A stretch of DNA of 64,000 bases from NCBI RefSeq assembly GCF_030386795.1, contig NZ_JANUQM010000016.1, positions 181,602 to 245,601 of the forward strand, read 5' to 3'. The first letter of the stretch is position 1. The number at the start of each line of letters is the position of its first letter. The translations under genes and the position numbers were made by a program. The DNA comes from Streptomyces sp. S.PNR 29. GTDB taxonomy: Bacteria > Actinomycetota > Actinomycetes > Streptomycetales > Streptomycetaceae. The notes under the pieces are model-generated. The model saw nothing but the letters and a program-made list of their open reading frames with translations. It did no database searches and had not been told where the DNA came from. Positions 24,808-33,357 of this stretch are shown piece by piece.

Positions 24808-24962
24808 TTTCGCACTCCCCATGCGGCTCTCAGCCGAGAGCCGGCCGCGGGACCGTTGAAACGGCTTCCCGGGCAGTGCCGCCCGCCAGGGCAGTGCTTA
24901 CGTGAGGCCTCACGGCAGGTTGCGGTGGGTCATGAGTGACGGTGAGTCAGTTCCGGCTCGTG

Positions 24963-26174
24963 CTAAGGCGTGTGGTCGCGTCGGGGAAGCAGGAGCGGGG
25001 TGGTCAGGACGAGCAGTCCCGCGACCGTGATGGCGGTGCGTGGGCCGGTGGCGTCGGCGAGCAGCCCGGCGAGCGCGGTGAGGACGGCGATGGACGCCTG
25101 CTGGCCGATGGACCAGGCCGACAGGGTCCGGGCGACGAGATGTCCGGGCGTGCATTCGAGCCGGTAGGTGGCGAGCACCGGGGTGTACAGGCTCATGTTG
25201 ATGATGATCGCCAGCTCGACGGCTATCACGGTGATGAGACCCACGACGCCGGGACGGACGAAGGCCAGGCCGATGAGCCAGACCGCTCGCAGGGTGCCGA
25301 CGGTCCGGAAGACCCGGTGCCGTCCGTAGCGGGCCACGACGCGCCGGGCCAGCCGGGAGCCGATGAGTCCGCCGAGGCAGGGGGCGGCGAAGGCGAGGCC
25401 GTACTGCCACGGCGGGAACTCGAGCCGGCGGAGGAGCAGCACGGCCAGCAGCGGCTCGGTGGCCATGATCAGACCGGAGACGAGCATCTGGTTGAGGTAG
25501 AGCGCCCTCAGACCGGGGTGGCCCATGATGTGTCGCCAGCCGGCGAGCAATGCGCCTGCCCGGACCGGGCTTTTACCGGTTGGTCGCGGCGCTTCTTCTC
25601 GACCGCGGATCGCGGTGATGCACAGCGCTGAGAGCAGATAGCTGAGCCCGTCGGCCACCACAGTGGTGACCGGCCCGAACAGACCGATCGCCGCCCCGCC
25701 CAGCGGTGGCCCGACCGCGATGGAGCTCCAGTTCGTGGACTCGAACCGCGCGTTGGCGACGAGCAGGCCATCCGGCCGGACGAGGGCCTTGAGGCAGGCG
25801 CCACTGGCCGCGTTGAAGGCGATCTTGGCTGCGGCGACCAGCGCCGAGATCACGAGCAGCTGGACGAAGCCGAGCCGGCCGAAGGCGTAGGCGACCGGGA
25901 TCGTCGCCATGGCCGCGAACCGGGTCAGGTCCATCGCGATCATGACCGGGCGTTTGCGCCGGAACTCCACCCACGGCGCGAGTGGCACCGCGATCAGCGC
26001 ACCCACCGCGGGCCCCACCGCAGACAGCGCGGACACCTCAGCGGGGCCGGCATGCAACACCAGCACGGCGATCAGCGGCAGCGCACCGAATCCCAGCCCG
26101 GACCCATACGCACTCACCGCGTATGCCGCCCACAGCCAGCCGAACTGCCGGCCCAACGGTCTCCTGCCCAGCAT
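24963..26174 (-). CDS. MFS transporter (MFS_3/EntS-like)
   Basis: A 403-residue permease with about twelve predicted helices. It opens with LGRQFGWLWAAYAVSAYGSGLGFGALPLI and contains NARFESTNWSSIAVGPPLGGAAIG, typical of the MFS_3 group that includes the enterobactin exporter EntS and macrolide pumps. The ATG at 26174 follows AAGGGGAG; a start at 26258 would overlap the promoter region of the divergent lysR gene. Substrate is unknown. A LysR gene starts divergently 139 bases away and probably controls it. Confidence 0.86.
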   Translation of the reverse strand: MLGRRPLGRQFGWLWAAYAVSAYGSGLGFGALPLIAVLVLHAGPAEVSALSAVGPAVGALIAVPLAPWVEFRRKRPVMIAMDLTRFAAMATIPVAYAFGRLGFVQLLVISALVAAAKIAFNAASGACLKALVRPDGLLVANARFESTNWSSIAVGPPLGGAAIGLFGPVTTVVADGLSYLLSALCITAIRGREEAPRPTGKSPVRAGALLAGWRHIMGHPGLRALYLNQMLVSGLIMATEPLLAVLLLRRLEFPPWQYGLAFAAPCLGGLIGSRLARRVVARYGRHRVFRTVGTLRAVWLIGLAFVRPGVVGLITVIAVELAIIINMSLYTPVLATYRLECTPGHLVARTLSAWSIGQQASIAVLTALAGLLADATGPRTAITVAGLLVLTTPLLLPRRDHTP

Positions 26175-26280
26175 GCTCAGCGCGCTCCCCTTGGCGACCC
26201 ACACGAACAAACCGACGTTGACCATGAGAGCTAAGCGGGCTGGATAACAGCAGGTCAAACAACTGCCCTACCGGCTTTCC

Positions 26281-26295
26281 ACAACCATCCGTTGT
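26281..26295. promoter_or_regulatory. Candidate LysR box between MFS and lysR genes
   Basis: An inverted repeat ACAAC-N5-GTTGT lies 18 bases upstream of the lysR start in the divergent promoter region. The arm spacing fits LysR-type recognition sites. Regulation of lysR and the MFS gene from here is inferred from position and symmetry. Confidence 0.45.
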
Positions 26296-26313
26296 TCACT
26301 AACGTGGCTCGGC

Positions 26314-27249
26314 GTGGATCTGCAAGCAGTACGCACCTTCGTCGCCGTGGCGGAATCGGGCCAGTTCCAGAAGGCCGCCGCCGACCTGTCGATCACCCAG
26401 CAGGCTGTCTCCAAGCGCATGGCCGCGCTGGAGCGCGACCTCGGCGTGCGCTTGTTCACACGCACGCCGCGCGGCGCCGAGCCGACCATCGACGGACAGG
26501 CGTTCCTGCCCCACGCACGCGAACTGCTGCGCGTTGCCGAGCGCGCGGTCGCGTCCGTGCGCACCGGCCGCCGTCCACTGCGCGTCGACGTGATCGCCTC
26601 GCGCGGCGCGGCGTCGGGTCTGATGCGCGGCTTCCACCGCGCGTACCCCGAGATCGACCTCGACGTGCTGATGCTGTTCGAGATCGAGACGGCCGTCGCC
26701 GCCATCCGGTCCGGTGCGATCGACGCGTCCTTCCGCGCCGTTGCGATGCCCGGCCGGCCCCTTCCCGAGGGCATCGAGTCCGTCCGGGTGCTCGACGAGC
26801 CGCTTCAGCTTCTCACCGGCCCCGCCCACGCGCTGGCGGACGCCCGGTCGGTGACCCTTGCTCAGCTCGTCGGGCACCGGATCTGGATGCCCGGCATCGT
26901 CCCCGGTACCGAGTGGGGAGCGTTCTACGACGACCTTGTCGCCGAGTTCGGCCTCACCATCGAGGCGACCGGTCCCAACTTCGGCTCCGACGCGCTCCTC
27001 GACACCGTCGCTGACACCCCGGCCCTGGCCACCTTCATGGGCGAGCACACCCGCCTGGTCTGGCCGGACGGCCACGGCCTGCGCCGCATCCCGGTGACCG
27101 ACCCGACCCCCGTCTACCCGCACTCGCTCCTCTGGCACCGCGACAACCCCCACCCGGCGCTGGCCACCCTCCGCGCCCACCTCGCCTCCGCAACGGCCGG
27201 CCACGACGCCGCCGGGACCTGGAGGCCGGGCTGGGTGATTCCGCGCTGA
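26314..27249 (+). CDS. LysR-family transcriptional regulator
   Basis: A 311-residue LTTR. The N-terminal winged helix-turn-helix is at residues 1-60 (VDLQAVRTFVAVAESGQFQ, ITQQAVSKRMAALERDLG), and the periplasmic-binding-like effector domain begins near residue 85 (LRVDVIASRGAA). Start is GTG at 26314. It is divergent from the MFS exporter at 24963, with a symmetrical ACAAC/GTTGT site between. LTTR-exporter pairs usually respond to the exported compound; the ligand is not predictable. Confidence 0.9.
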   Translation: MDLQAVRTFVAVAESGQFQKAAADLSITQQAVSKRMAALERDLGVRLFTRTPRGAEPTIDGQAFLPHARELLRVAERAVASVRTGRRPLRVDVIASRGAASGLMRGFHRAYPEIDLDVLMLFEIETAVAAIRSGAIDASFRAVAMPGRPLPEGIESVRVLDEPLQLLTGPAHALADARSVTLAQLVGHRIWMPGIVPGTEWGAFYDDLVAEFGLTIEATGPNFGSDALLDTVADTPALATFMGEHTRLVWPDGHGLRRIPVTDPTPVYPHSLLWHRDNPHPALATLRAHLASATAGHDAAGTWRPGWVIPR

Positions 27250-27299
27250 ACGACGCCGCGTCTTCGTTTCACCGTGGACCAATGAGCCGGGGGGGTCGA

Positions 27300-27460
27300 G
27301 CAGGTCGGCAGGGCGCTCGCCGCAGGTCGGCGAGGAGATCCCGAGCGAGGTCGCGGCAGCAGTCGGTGGCGGAGGCTGGACGGATGCCCCTCATGAGGGC
27401 GGCGGCCTTCTCCGCGGACAGGGTCCACCACGTGCTCGCCGGCGGAGGCTTCCCAATGAT
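27300..27460 (-). pseudogene. Possible IS110-family transposase fragment
   Basis: In the 27250-27479 intergenic stretch, minus-strand translation without start or terminus reads WTLSAEKAAALMRGIRP then CCRDLARDLLADLRRA. This resembles the helical segment of IS110-type transposases between the catalytic and Transposase_20 domains. It is short and bounded by unrelated sequence, so it would be debris. A clearer IS110 remnant lies 600 bases away. Recognition is by eye and weak. Confidence 0.35.
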
Positions 27461-27479
27461 GTTGTCAAGCGGCGCTGTT

Positions 27480-27941
27480 TCAGCGCTGGATGGTGACGAC
27501 CATCTGCGGCAGCACTCTGCCGGCGATGGAGCCCGAGGGGACGTTTCCTATGCGGACTGCGCCCATCGCGCGGTAGAACGGCTCGGCATTCGGGTCCGCG
27601 TCGATCGTGAGTTGAGCGAACCCCAGGTCTCGTCCAGCAGCGATGGTGCGTTCGAACAGCAGGCGGCCGATCCCCTGGCCAATGGCCTGCGGCTCGACGA
27701 ACATCATGCCCAGAACGCCTGTGGGTGGCTCTCCCTCAAGAGTCGTGAAGCCCAGGATGTGGCCATCTCTGTCAGCCACCGTGGCTCGTCGTCGTGCGAC
27801 CTCGTGCGCGGCAACGGTGAGCTCGTCTCGACACGCTTCCAGGAACTCGGCGTCATAGCCCCAGTGCGCCTTGGACCGCAGTGCCAAGTCGGTCAGTATG
27901 TCCGCTTCCGTTGCCCGTGCGGGCCTGATCAGCACGTCCAT
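27480..27941 (-). CDS. GNAT-family N-acetyltransferase
   Basis: A 153-residue acetyltransferase. The acetyl-CoA pyrophosphate loop reads VEPQAIGQGIGRLLFE near residues 85-100, and the following strand-helix motif is AQLTIDADPNAEPFYRAMGA, both standard for GNAT. The start ATG at 27941 opens MDVLIRPARATEAD, a typical family start. Substrate unknown. It stands alone between transposase fragments, and its base composition is somewhat less GC-rich than the surrounding core genes, in keeping with an acquired segment. Confidence 0.85.
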   Translation of the reverse strand: MDVLIRPARATEADILTDLALRSKAHWGYDAEFLEACRDELTVAAHEVARRRATVADRDGHILGFTTLEGEPPTGVLGMMFVEPQAIGQGIGRLLFERTIAAGRDLGFAQLTIDADPNAEPFYRAMGAVRIGNVPSGSIAGRVLPQMVVTIQR

Positions 27942-28037
27942 CTACGTCCCCCGCTCAGGTGTAGGTCTTTCGATCTTCGCACCCTGCAGTCGTGCGGGAC
28001 CAGTACGCGATGGCCTCCGGCTGGACAGGACGAGCGT

Positions 28038-28650
28038 TCAGCAGGCCGCTGCTGGAGGTTCGACTTGGTAGCACCGTCGGTCGCGGATGAGTGCCCACAG
28101 GACGTTGACGCGTCGCCGGGCCAGCGCCAAGACGGCCTGGATGTGGCTCTTTCCTTCGCCTCTGATTTCCGCTGGTCTTGCCGGAATCGTGCGGGGCGGG
28201 AGCGACACCACCGAAGGCCGCGAGCCGGTCCGCGGTAGGGAAGCCGTCCAGGCTGCCGCCGACGGCGACCAGGAATTCGGCACCGAGCTTCGGGCCCATG
28301 CCCGGCATGCTGAGCACTATCTCGGCGAGTTCGTGTTCGCGGAACCGGCCCTCGATGAGCTTGTCGGTCTCAGCGATCTCCTCGTTGAGGCCCATCACCT
28401 CCTTTGCCAGGGTGTGAACCATCTGGGCGATGACCTTCTCGCCAGCGACGGCTGTGTGCTGACGCTCGGCGGCCTCCACAGCTGCCTTGGCCAGGTTCTC
28501 GGCTCCACGGACCTTGCGATTGCGCAGCCAGGTCGTCAGCCGGCTGATGCCGATCCGGCGCAGAGCGGCTGGAGTCCGGTAGCCGGTGAGCAGGAGCAGC
28601 GGTCCGGCGTTGGTGAGTTCAACAGCCCGCTCCAAAGCGGTCGGCGGCCG
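28038..28650 (-). pseudogene. IS110-family transposase, C-terminal remnant with deletion and frameshift
   Basis: Minus-strand sequence encodes the C-terminal half of an IS110/IS116/IS902 transposase. It starts at ALERAVELTNAGPLLLLTGY and runs through LRNRKVRGAENLAKAAVEAA, LPGMG-type SMPGMGPKLGAEFLVAVGG and RLAAFGGVAPAPHDSGKTSG. About 40 residues normally following SGN are deleted and the frame shifts. The end then resumes as EGKSHIQAVLALARRRVNVL and stops at 28038. The DEDD catalytic N-terminal half is missing. No terminal repeats are expected for this family, so exact element ends cannot be drawn. The remaining sequence 28651-28836 shows no gene. Confidence 0.85.
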
Positions 28651-28836
28651 AGTCGTCGTGGAGAGCGGGGCGGCCAAGCCTCCGAAGCCATGGACGGCAG
28701 CGCAGCTGAGAGCCACACCCCACTCCCCTGGGTGCCACAACCCTACGAATGGCTGGGGCCAACCCATGATCTGAAAGGTAGGGCCAGCTGCTGCCCCGCG
28801 TTTGACGACGTAGCGCCGCTGAGGTCTGTCAGCACC

Positions 28837-29460
28837 TCACCCGCAGCGGGTTGGGGTGGCGACGGTGGCCGGGAAGCCGCGAGTCAGGCGCGCGAGCGTC
28901 TCAGGGACCCCGCGTACCGTGATGCTGTGCTGCAGGAGTTCGAGGTCGGCGCCGTGAGTACCGAGGTGGGCCAGCAGCGGCTGGTACCGGTCAGGGCGAT
29001 CACGGAGGAACTCGGTGGTCAGCCGAAGCTCCAGCCGCACGCATGCGATGCGGTGCCCGCCGCAGTCCACGGTGACGTAGTGCCGCCAAGGGCCGGGCCC
29101 CTGACACTCCCACCCCTCCTCGTCGCACGGCACTTCCACCGTGCTGACCTCGAATCCGACACCGTCCACGCTGTAGCGGGCGAAGTACTGACGGGCCGGT
29201 GCGAGCCATTGCGGAGCAGTCACACAGGGCAGGTCAGCCAGCGCCTCAGCAACGGCGTCCACGTCCTGGCGTCGCTCGACCAGGATGTCGACGTCGCCCA
29301 CCGGCAGGTCCACGCCCTGCAGGCAAGCCGCTGCCGTGCCAACGAGCCGGTACCGCAGCCCCGGCGCGACAGCCCTGATCCGGTCCTGACATGTGCCCGC
29401 GGTGACGCAGGCATGACCAGCTCCCCAATGGTATGGGGTGGCCGGACGGGCTGCTGTCAC
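28837..29460 (-). CDS. Nucleotidyltransferase-like protein of unknown role
   Basis: About 207 residues. The segment RYRLVGTAAACLQGVDLPVGDVDILVER resembles a minimal nucleotidyltransferase fold. A G-T/S loop is followed by D-x-D (DVDIL), the two metal-binding carboxylates of enzymes such as aminoglycoside adenylyltransferases and AbiEii/MNT toxins. The rest contains GPWRHYVTVDCGGHRIACVRLELRL and a C-terminal helical part. The GTG at 29460 is the only in-frame start near the domain, and no convincing ribosome binding site was found. No antitoxin partner adjoins it. It could modify a nucleotide, tRNA or drug, but the substrate is unknown. Confidence 0.6.
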   Translation of the reverse strand: MTAARPATPYHWGAGHACVTAGTCQDRIRAVAPGLRYRLVGTAAACLQGVDLPVGDVDILVERRQDVDAVAEALADLPCVTAPQWLAPARQYFARYSVDGVGFEVSTVEVPCDEEGWECQGPGPWRHYVTVDCGGHRIACVRLELRLTTEFLRDRPDRYQPLLAHLGTHGADLELLQHSITVRGVPETLARLTRGFPATVATPTRCG

Positions 29461-29703
29461 CCGATCGAGGGGATTAGCACACTGGCACCCTGCACCAGCT
29501 TTTCTGCGGCTGTACGGTCTGTGCGTCGCCCGGGCGGGGCGGCGGCAACTCGCATACGACGCAGCCCTGTTGGTGACACCGGGGCAGTGCCGGTCATCCA
29601 CGGTCGACCTGCCTGGAGGGGCTTTGAGGATTCCTGGGCGCCGGAGTGTCTGTGACGTAGGCGTCGCGCCGGCGGCCCTGGGCATCGTCGGTGGGGCGAC
29701 CGC

Positions 29704-30306
29704 GTGAAGGTCAGGGACTTACATCACTCCTACCGTCGTCGCGCGGTGCTGCGCGGGGTCGACTTCGATCTGCCTCCCGGCGCACTGGTCGGAATCGTCG
29801 GTGAGAACGGTGCCGGCAAGTCGACTCTGCTCAGGATCCTCTCCGGGGAGCTGCGCCCCTGTCGCGGCACTGTCCGGCACAGCGGCCGCTTCGGGTACTG
29901 CCCGCAGCACGCCGTCCTCAACGACGCCTTCACCGTCCGGCAGCACCTGGAGTTCTTCAAAACCGCCTTCGGCCTGGCTGACCTGGGCCACGCCGAGGAG
30001 GCGATGGACGTCCTGGGGTTCGCCGAGTACAGCAACGTACGCGCCGGGGTGCTCAGCGGTGGTACGCGGCAGAAGCTGAACCTGACCCTGGCCCTCATGC
30101 ACCATCCGCAGGTGCTGCTGCTCGACGAGCCCTACCAGGGTTTCGACTGGGACACCTACCAGCGGTTCTGGGAACTCGCAGCCCGGCTGCGCGATGCCGG
30201 GCGCTCGGTCCTGGTCGTCTCGCATCTCGCCTACGACGCCGAGCGACTGGACGAACTGTGGCGGCTGAAGGACGGGATGCTCCAGCCCACCGGGGGTGCG
30301 GCATGA
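29704..30306 (+). CDS. ABC exporter ATPase (short form)
   Basis: A compact 200-residue ATPase with Walker A GENGAGKST, signature LSGGTRQK, Walker B VLLLDEP and the H-loop VVSHLAYDAE. The Q-loop sits in FGYCPQHAVLNDAFTV. Length and sequence are typical of ATPases serving ABC-2-type exporters. The GTG at 29704 is used; the stretch 29461-29703 before it shows no gene and should hold the promoter. Its stop overlaps the permease start (ATGA at 30303-30306), so the two are translationally coupled. It should energise export of whatever the third gene of the operon produces. Confidence 0.9.
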   Translation: MKVRDLHHSYRRRAVLRGVDFDLPPGALVGIVGENGAGKSTLLRILSGELRPCRGTVRHSGRFGYCPQHAVLNDAFTVRQHLEFFKTAFGLADLGHAEEAMDVLGFAEYSNVRAGVLSGGTRQKLNLTLALMHHPQVLLLDEPYQGFDWDTYQRFWELAARLRDAGRSVLVVSHLAYDAERLDELWRLKDGMLQPTGGAA

Positions 30307-31130
30307 GCAGGCACCTGGGGCTGTTCGCCACCGCGACGCGGTACGCCGTGACCGAGCATGTACGCAACCGGTTCGCGATGGTGCTGGTCGCCGTGTTCAT
30401 CCCGCTGTGGACGATGCTGGCGTACTCGGTCATGCCCGACTCCCCGGCCCGGATGCGGCTGCGGGCCACCGGGGAGATGCTCGCTCCGCGAGGGAACGAG
30501 ATCACCGAGATCAGCGGTGCGCTCAACGCCGTCACCCTGATCACCGGGTTCATGATGTTCGCGGCCACATTCTCCGGTCACGACTTCGACCGCCGCCTGG
30601 CCATGGCCGGCTACCCCCGCGCCCATCTCGTGCTGGCGAAGGTCGCCGCTCTTGCCATGGCTTCCGCGGCCGTGTCGGCCTACGCCACCGCCGTCACCTG
30701 CCTGATCTGGACACCGCGCCAGCCCGTCCTGCTCGCCGTCGCCCTGTTCGGCGCCGCCCTGACCTACGGCGTTCTCGGCGTCGGCTTCGGCGCCGTGATG
30801 CGTCGGGAGGTCGAGGGCATGTTCGCCATCCTGATGACGAGCATCATCGACCTCGGCCTGCAGAACCCGATCACCAGCTCGGGCAGCGAGAGCCCCGTCA
30901 CTCGTTTCCTGCCCTCCTACGGCGCCATGCAGGCCAGCACCGCCGCCGGCTTCTCCACCGCGGACGTGCCCGGCCACGTCGCCGTCCAGTTCAGCTGGTT
31001 CGCCGGAGCCGGGCTCGTCGCTCTCCTCGCCTTCCACCGCCGCACCCGCAACGCCCTGCTCCCGGCGTCCCGGCCGCACCTGCCGGGACCTCGCCGATCC
31101 AGTGAGGATCAAGCAGCCAATGCCAGCTGA
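30303..31130 (+). CDS. ABC-2-type export permease
   Basis: A 275-residue membrane protein with six predicted helices and an amphipathic N-terminus (TRYAVTEHVRNRFAMVLVAVF), the layout of ABC-2 exporters. Recognisable segments are the helix GFMMFAATFSGHDFDRRLAMAG, a coupling-helix-like basic loop, and the C-terminal helix pair before a polar tail. It starts by ATGA overlap with the ATPase gene, and its last codons overlap the start of the prenyltransferase fusion gene. The three genes therefore form a tight operon. Such exporters move lipids, lantibiotics or glycans; a polyprenyl or terpenoid substrate is suggested only by the neighbour. Confidence 0.86.
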   Translation: MSRHLGLFATATRYAVTEHVRNRFAMVLVAVFIPLWTMLAYSVMPDSPARMRLRATGEMLAPRGNEITEISGALNAVTLITGFMMFAATFSGHDFDRRLAMAGYPRAHLVLAKVAALAMASAAVSAYATAVTCLIWTPRQPVLLAVALFGAALTYGVLGVGFGAVMRREVEGMFAILMTSIIDLGLQNPITSSGSESPVTRFLPSYGAMQASTAAGFSTADVPGHVAVQFSWFAGAGLVALLAFHRRTRNALLPASRPHLPGPRRSSEDQAANAS

Positions 31131-32925
31131 CACCGACCTCAGGGCCGCTTATCGCCTGTGCCGCCGCATGACACGCGGGCAGGATCCCGAGACGTACGCT
31201 CTCATCCGCCTGCTGCCTGCCGCGCTGCACGAGGCAGGCTGGGCTCTTTGGGCGGCGGTGTCGGCGATCGACGATCTGATCGACGACCGGGATGTCGCGG
31301 CAGCCGAGCGGGCCGCCCGGGCCGAGGGCTGGATCGCCGCACTGGAGGACGATCTGGTCTCCGGCACGAGCACTGACCCGATTCGTCTTGCCCTGGTGGA
31401 CACCGCCACCCGGTGGCACGTGGACGTGTCCGCTCTCCGGGACGGGATGCTCGTGTCTCTCGACGACGCCCACCTCCGGCACTTCGACGACTGGGCCCAG
31501 TGGCGCACCTGGAGCCGCGGTCATGTCGTACCCACCTTCGACCTGGTACGGAGTCTGCTCGGCCGGGCAGGCGTGCCGGTGGTCTTCCGGATGGACCGGC
31601 AGATGAGTTACGAGCGGTTCCTCGATGGCGTCCGCCTCGTCGAAACCCTCACCGACCTGGCGGACGACCTGGACGAGGCCGGGCTCCTGCTTCCTCGCGA
31701 GTTCGTGGAACAGTTCCCCGGGGCCGAGGACGACCTGCGGCACCGCCGGTGGACCGAGGCCGCGGCGGCGCTGGTCGTCGAACTGACCGGCATCGCCCGC
31801 CGCTGGGTGACCCAGCCCGGCCTGACCCACGGCATGCACCCAGGACCCGCCACCGTGGTCAAGGCGCTGACCGATCTGCTGCTTGCCCAGCTCGACGCCG
31901 TCGAGACGGCAGGCCCGGCCCTGCTCCGCTCCGCGGCGCGTCCCTCACTGGCGACGCGGGCACGTATCTTCGTCCCCGCGCGCATCCGGTCGGCCCTGGC
32001 CTGGAGCCTGACCCCAGTCACTGTTCCCTCCGTCCCACGACGGCCCACGGCAACCGGCCCCCGTACCACAGCGCCCCTGACTCCTGGTACGACGACGTTC
32101 CAGCGGCCACCCGGCCACCCCAGCGGCTGCCGGCCCCCGCAGATCGGCCCCGAAGCCATGCCGACCCACGTTGCCATCATCATGGACGGCAACGGCCGCT
32201 GGGCCGAGCACCGCGGCCTGCCCCGCTCCGAAGGCCATCGAGCCGGCGTCGCCGCCCTGCACGAGATCGTCTACGGCGCTTTGGAGATCGGCCTGCCCCA
32301 TCTGACCTTGTACGCGTTCTCCACCGAGAACTGGAGACGCGGCATGGCGGAAGTCACGGGCCTCATGGACACCCTCCAGAAGGAGCTGGCCGACGACCCC
32401 TTCCGTGATCTGGACGTGCGCATGCGCTGGTCCGGTCACCCGGAGAAACTGCCGGCAGACCTCGTCGAGTCCCTGCGGCACAAGGAGGCCACCACCCGCA
32501 CTCGTACCGGCCTGACCTGCACCCTCTGCCTCAACTACGGCGGCCGGGACGAAATCACCCGGGCTGCCGCAGCCCTCGCCCGGGCGGCGAAGGCCGGCGA
32601 CCTGGACCCCGACTTCATCGGCGAGGACGACGTCGCACGTCACCTGTCCTTCCCTGACATGCCGAGCGTCGACCTGCTGTGGCGCACCGGAGGCGAGCAG
32701 CGCACCTCCAACTTCCTTCCCTGGCACGCCACGTACGCCGAACTCCACTTCACGTCCGGCTACTGGCCGGACGTCGACCGGCGCGACCTGTGGCGAGCCA
32801 TCACCGAATACGGGAACCGTCAGCGCCGGTACGGAACCGCGGGGCCGAGGTCAGCCCCAGCCACGGGCCGAGGGACGGGTGCGGGGCGGCAGGCTGCCGG
32901 CGGGGTGATCAACAGGGCTCAGTGA
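31120..32925 (+). CDS. Squalene/phytoene synthase-like domain fused to cis-prenyltransferase (UppS-like)
   Basis: About 601 residues in one uninterrupted frame. Residues 1-290 resemble head-to-head prenyl synthases (squalene/phytoene synthase fold). The first aspartate motif is SAIDDLIDD (D51, D55) and the second TDLADDLDEA (D179, D183), both needed to bind prenyl diphosphate and magnesium. A Pro/Thr-rich linker (about 300-345) follows. Residues 350-580 are a complete Z-prenyltransferase: IIMDGNGRW with catalytic Asp356, LTLYAFSTENWRR, LCLNYGGRDEI and LLWRTGGEQRTSNFLPW. The ATG at 31120 follows GAGG and overlaps the permease gene; a GTG at 31102 is an alternative. An enzyme making and then using a Z-prenyl diphosphate is inferred. 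Confidence 0.9.
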   Translation: MPADTDLRAAYRLCRRMTRGQDPETYALIRLLPAALHEAGWALWAAVSAIDDLIDDRDVAAAERAARAEGWIAALEDDLVSGTSTDPIRLALVDTATRWHVDVSALRDGMLVSLDDAHLRHFDDWAQWRTWSRGHVVPTFDLVRSLLGRAGVPVVFRMDRQMSYERFLDGVRLVETLTDLADDLDEAGLLLPREFVEQFPGAEDDLRHRRWTEAAAALVVELTGIARRWVTQPGLTHGMHPGPATVVKALTDLLLAQLDAVETAGPALLRSAARPSLATRARIFVPARIRSALAWSLTPVTVPSVPRRPTATGPRTTAPLTPGTTTFQRPPGHPSGCRPPQIGPEAMPTHVAIIMDGNGRWAEHRGLPRSEGHRAGVAALHEIVYGALEIGLPHLTLYAFSTENWRRGMAEVTGLMDTLQKELADDPFRDLDVRMRWSGHPEKLPADLVESLRHKEATTRTRTGLTCTLCLNYGGRDEITRAAAALARAAKAGDLDPDFIGEDDVARHLSFPDMPSVDLLWRTGGEQRTSNFLPWHATYAELHFTSGYWPDVDRRDLWRAITEYGNRQRRYGTAGPRSAPATGRGTGAGRQAAGGVINRAQ

Positions 32926-32967
32926 CGCCCTGTCCCCGCTGCGGCCACGATGTCGCCCTCGCCCTTT

Positions 32968-33327
32968 TCAGTCCGCGGCCGGCAGCCCCAACCGCGGGTG
33001 TATCTCCAGCAGTCGGGGCGGGGCCGCCTGGCGCCAGGAGTCGGCGAGGATGTCCCGCAGCTCCTCCTCGCCGTCGAGTGCGGCGAGGCGGGCCCTGACC
33101 CAGGCGAACTGGGCCTCGTGGTCCGCGATCCAGAACTTCTCCGGCTCGGCCAGGACCAGTTCGTCACGCTCTTCCTTGGGACAGCGCACGGCCATGGAGG
33201 TCTCGTCCTCGGGCAGGGTCGCGAACATCTTCCCCGCGACCCGGAACGTGGGCATGCTCCAGGCGATCTTCTCCGTGGTGTCCGGCAGGGACAGGGCGAT
33301 GCGGCGTACGTCTTCGGCGTCTGGCAT
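32968..33327 (-). CDS. MmcQ/YjbR-family protein
   Basis: A 119-residue protein of the MmcQ/YjbR (CyaY-like fold) family. The motifs are DVRRIALSLPDTTEKIAWSMPTFRVAGKMFA at the N-terminus, MAVRCPKEERDELV in the middle, and WVRARLAAL near the end. The family is described as DNA-binding-like, but its biological role is not established. The ATG at 33327 is chosen because the DVRRIALSLP start is conserved; a TTG 30 bases earlier would extend it. It is convergent with the prenyltransferase fusion gene. Confidence 0.85.
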   Translation of the reverse strand: MPDAEDVRRIALSLPDTTEKIAWSMPTFRVAGKMFATLPEDETSMAVRCPKEERDELVLAEPEKFWIADHEAQFAWVRARLAALDGEEELRDILADSWRQAAPPRLLEIHPRLGLPAAD

Positions 33328-33357
33328 GGGAGGCACCGTAGCCGCTGCCACTGACAA

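Noticed and set aside
32158..32925. Independent cis-prenyltransferase gene starting at the internal ATG 32158
   Set aside because: The frame is continuous with the upstream domain, no stop codon intervenes and no ribosome binding site precedes this ATG, so a fused protein is the better reading.
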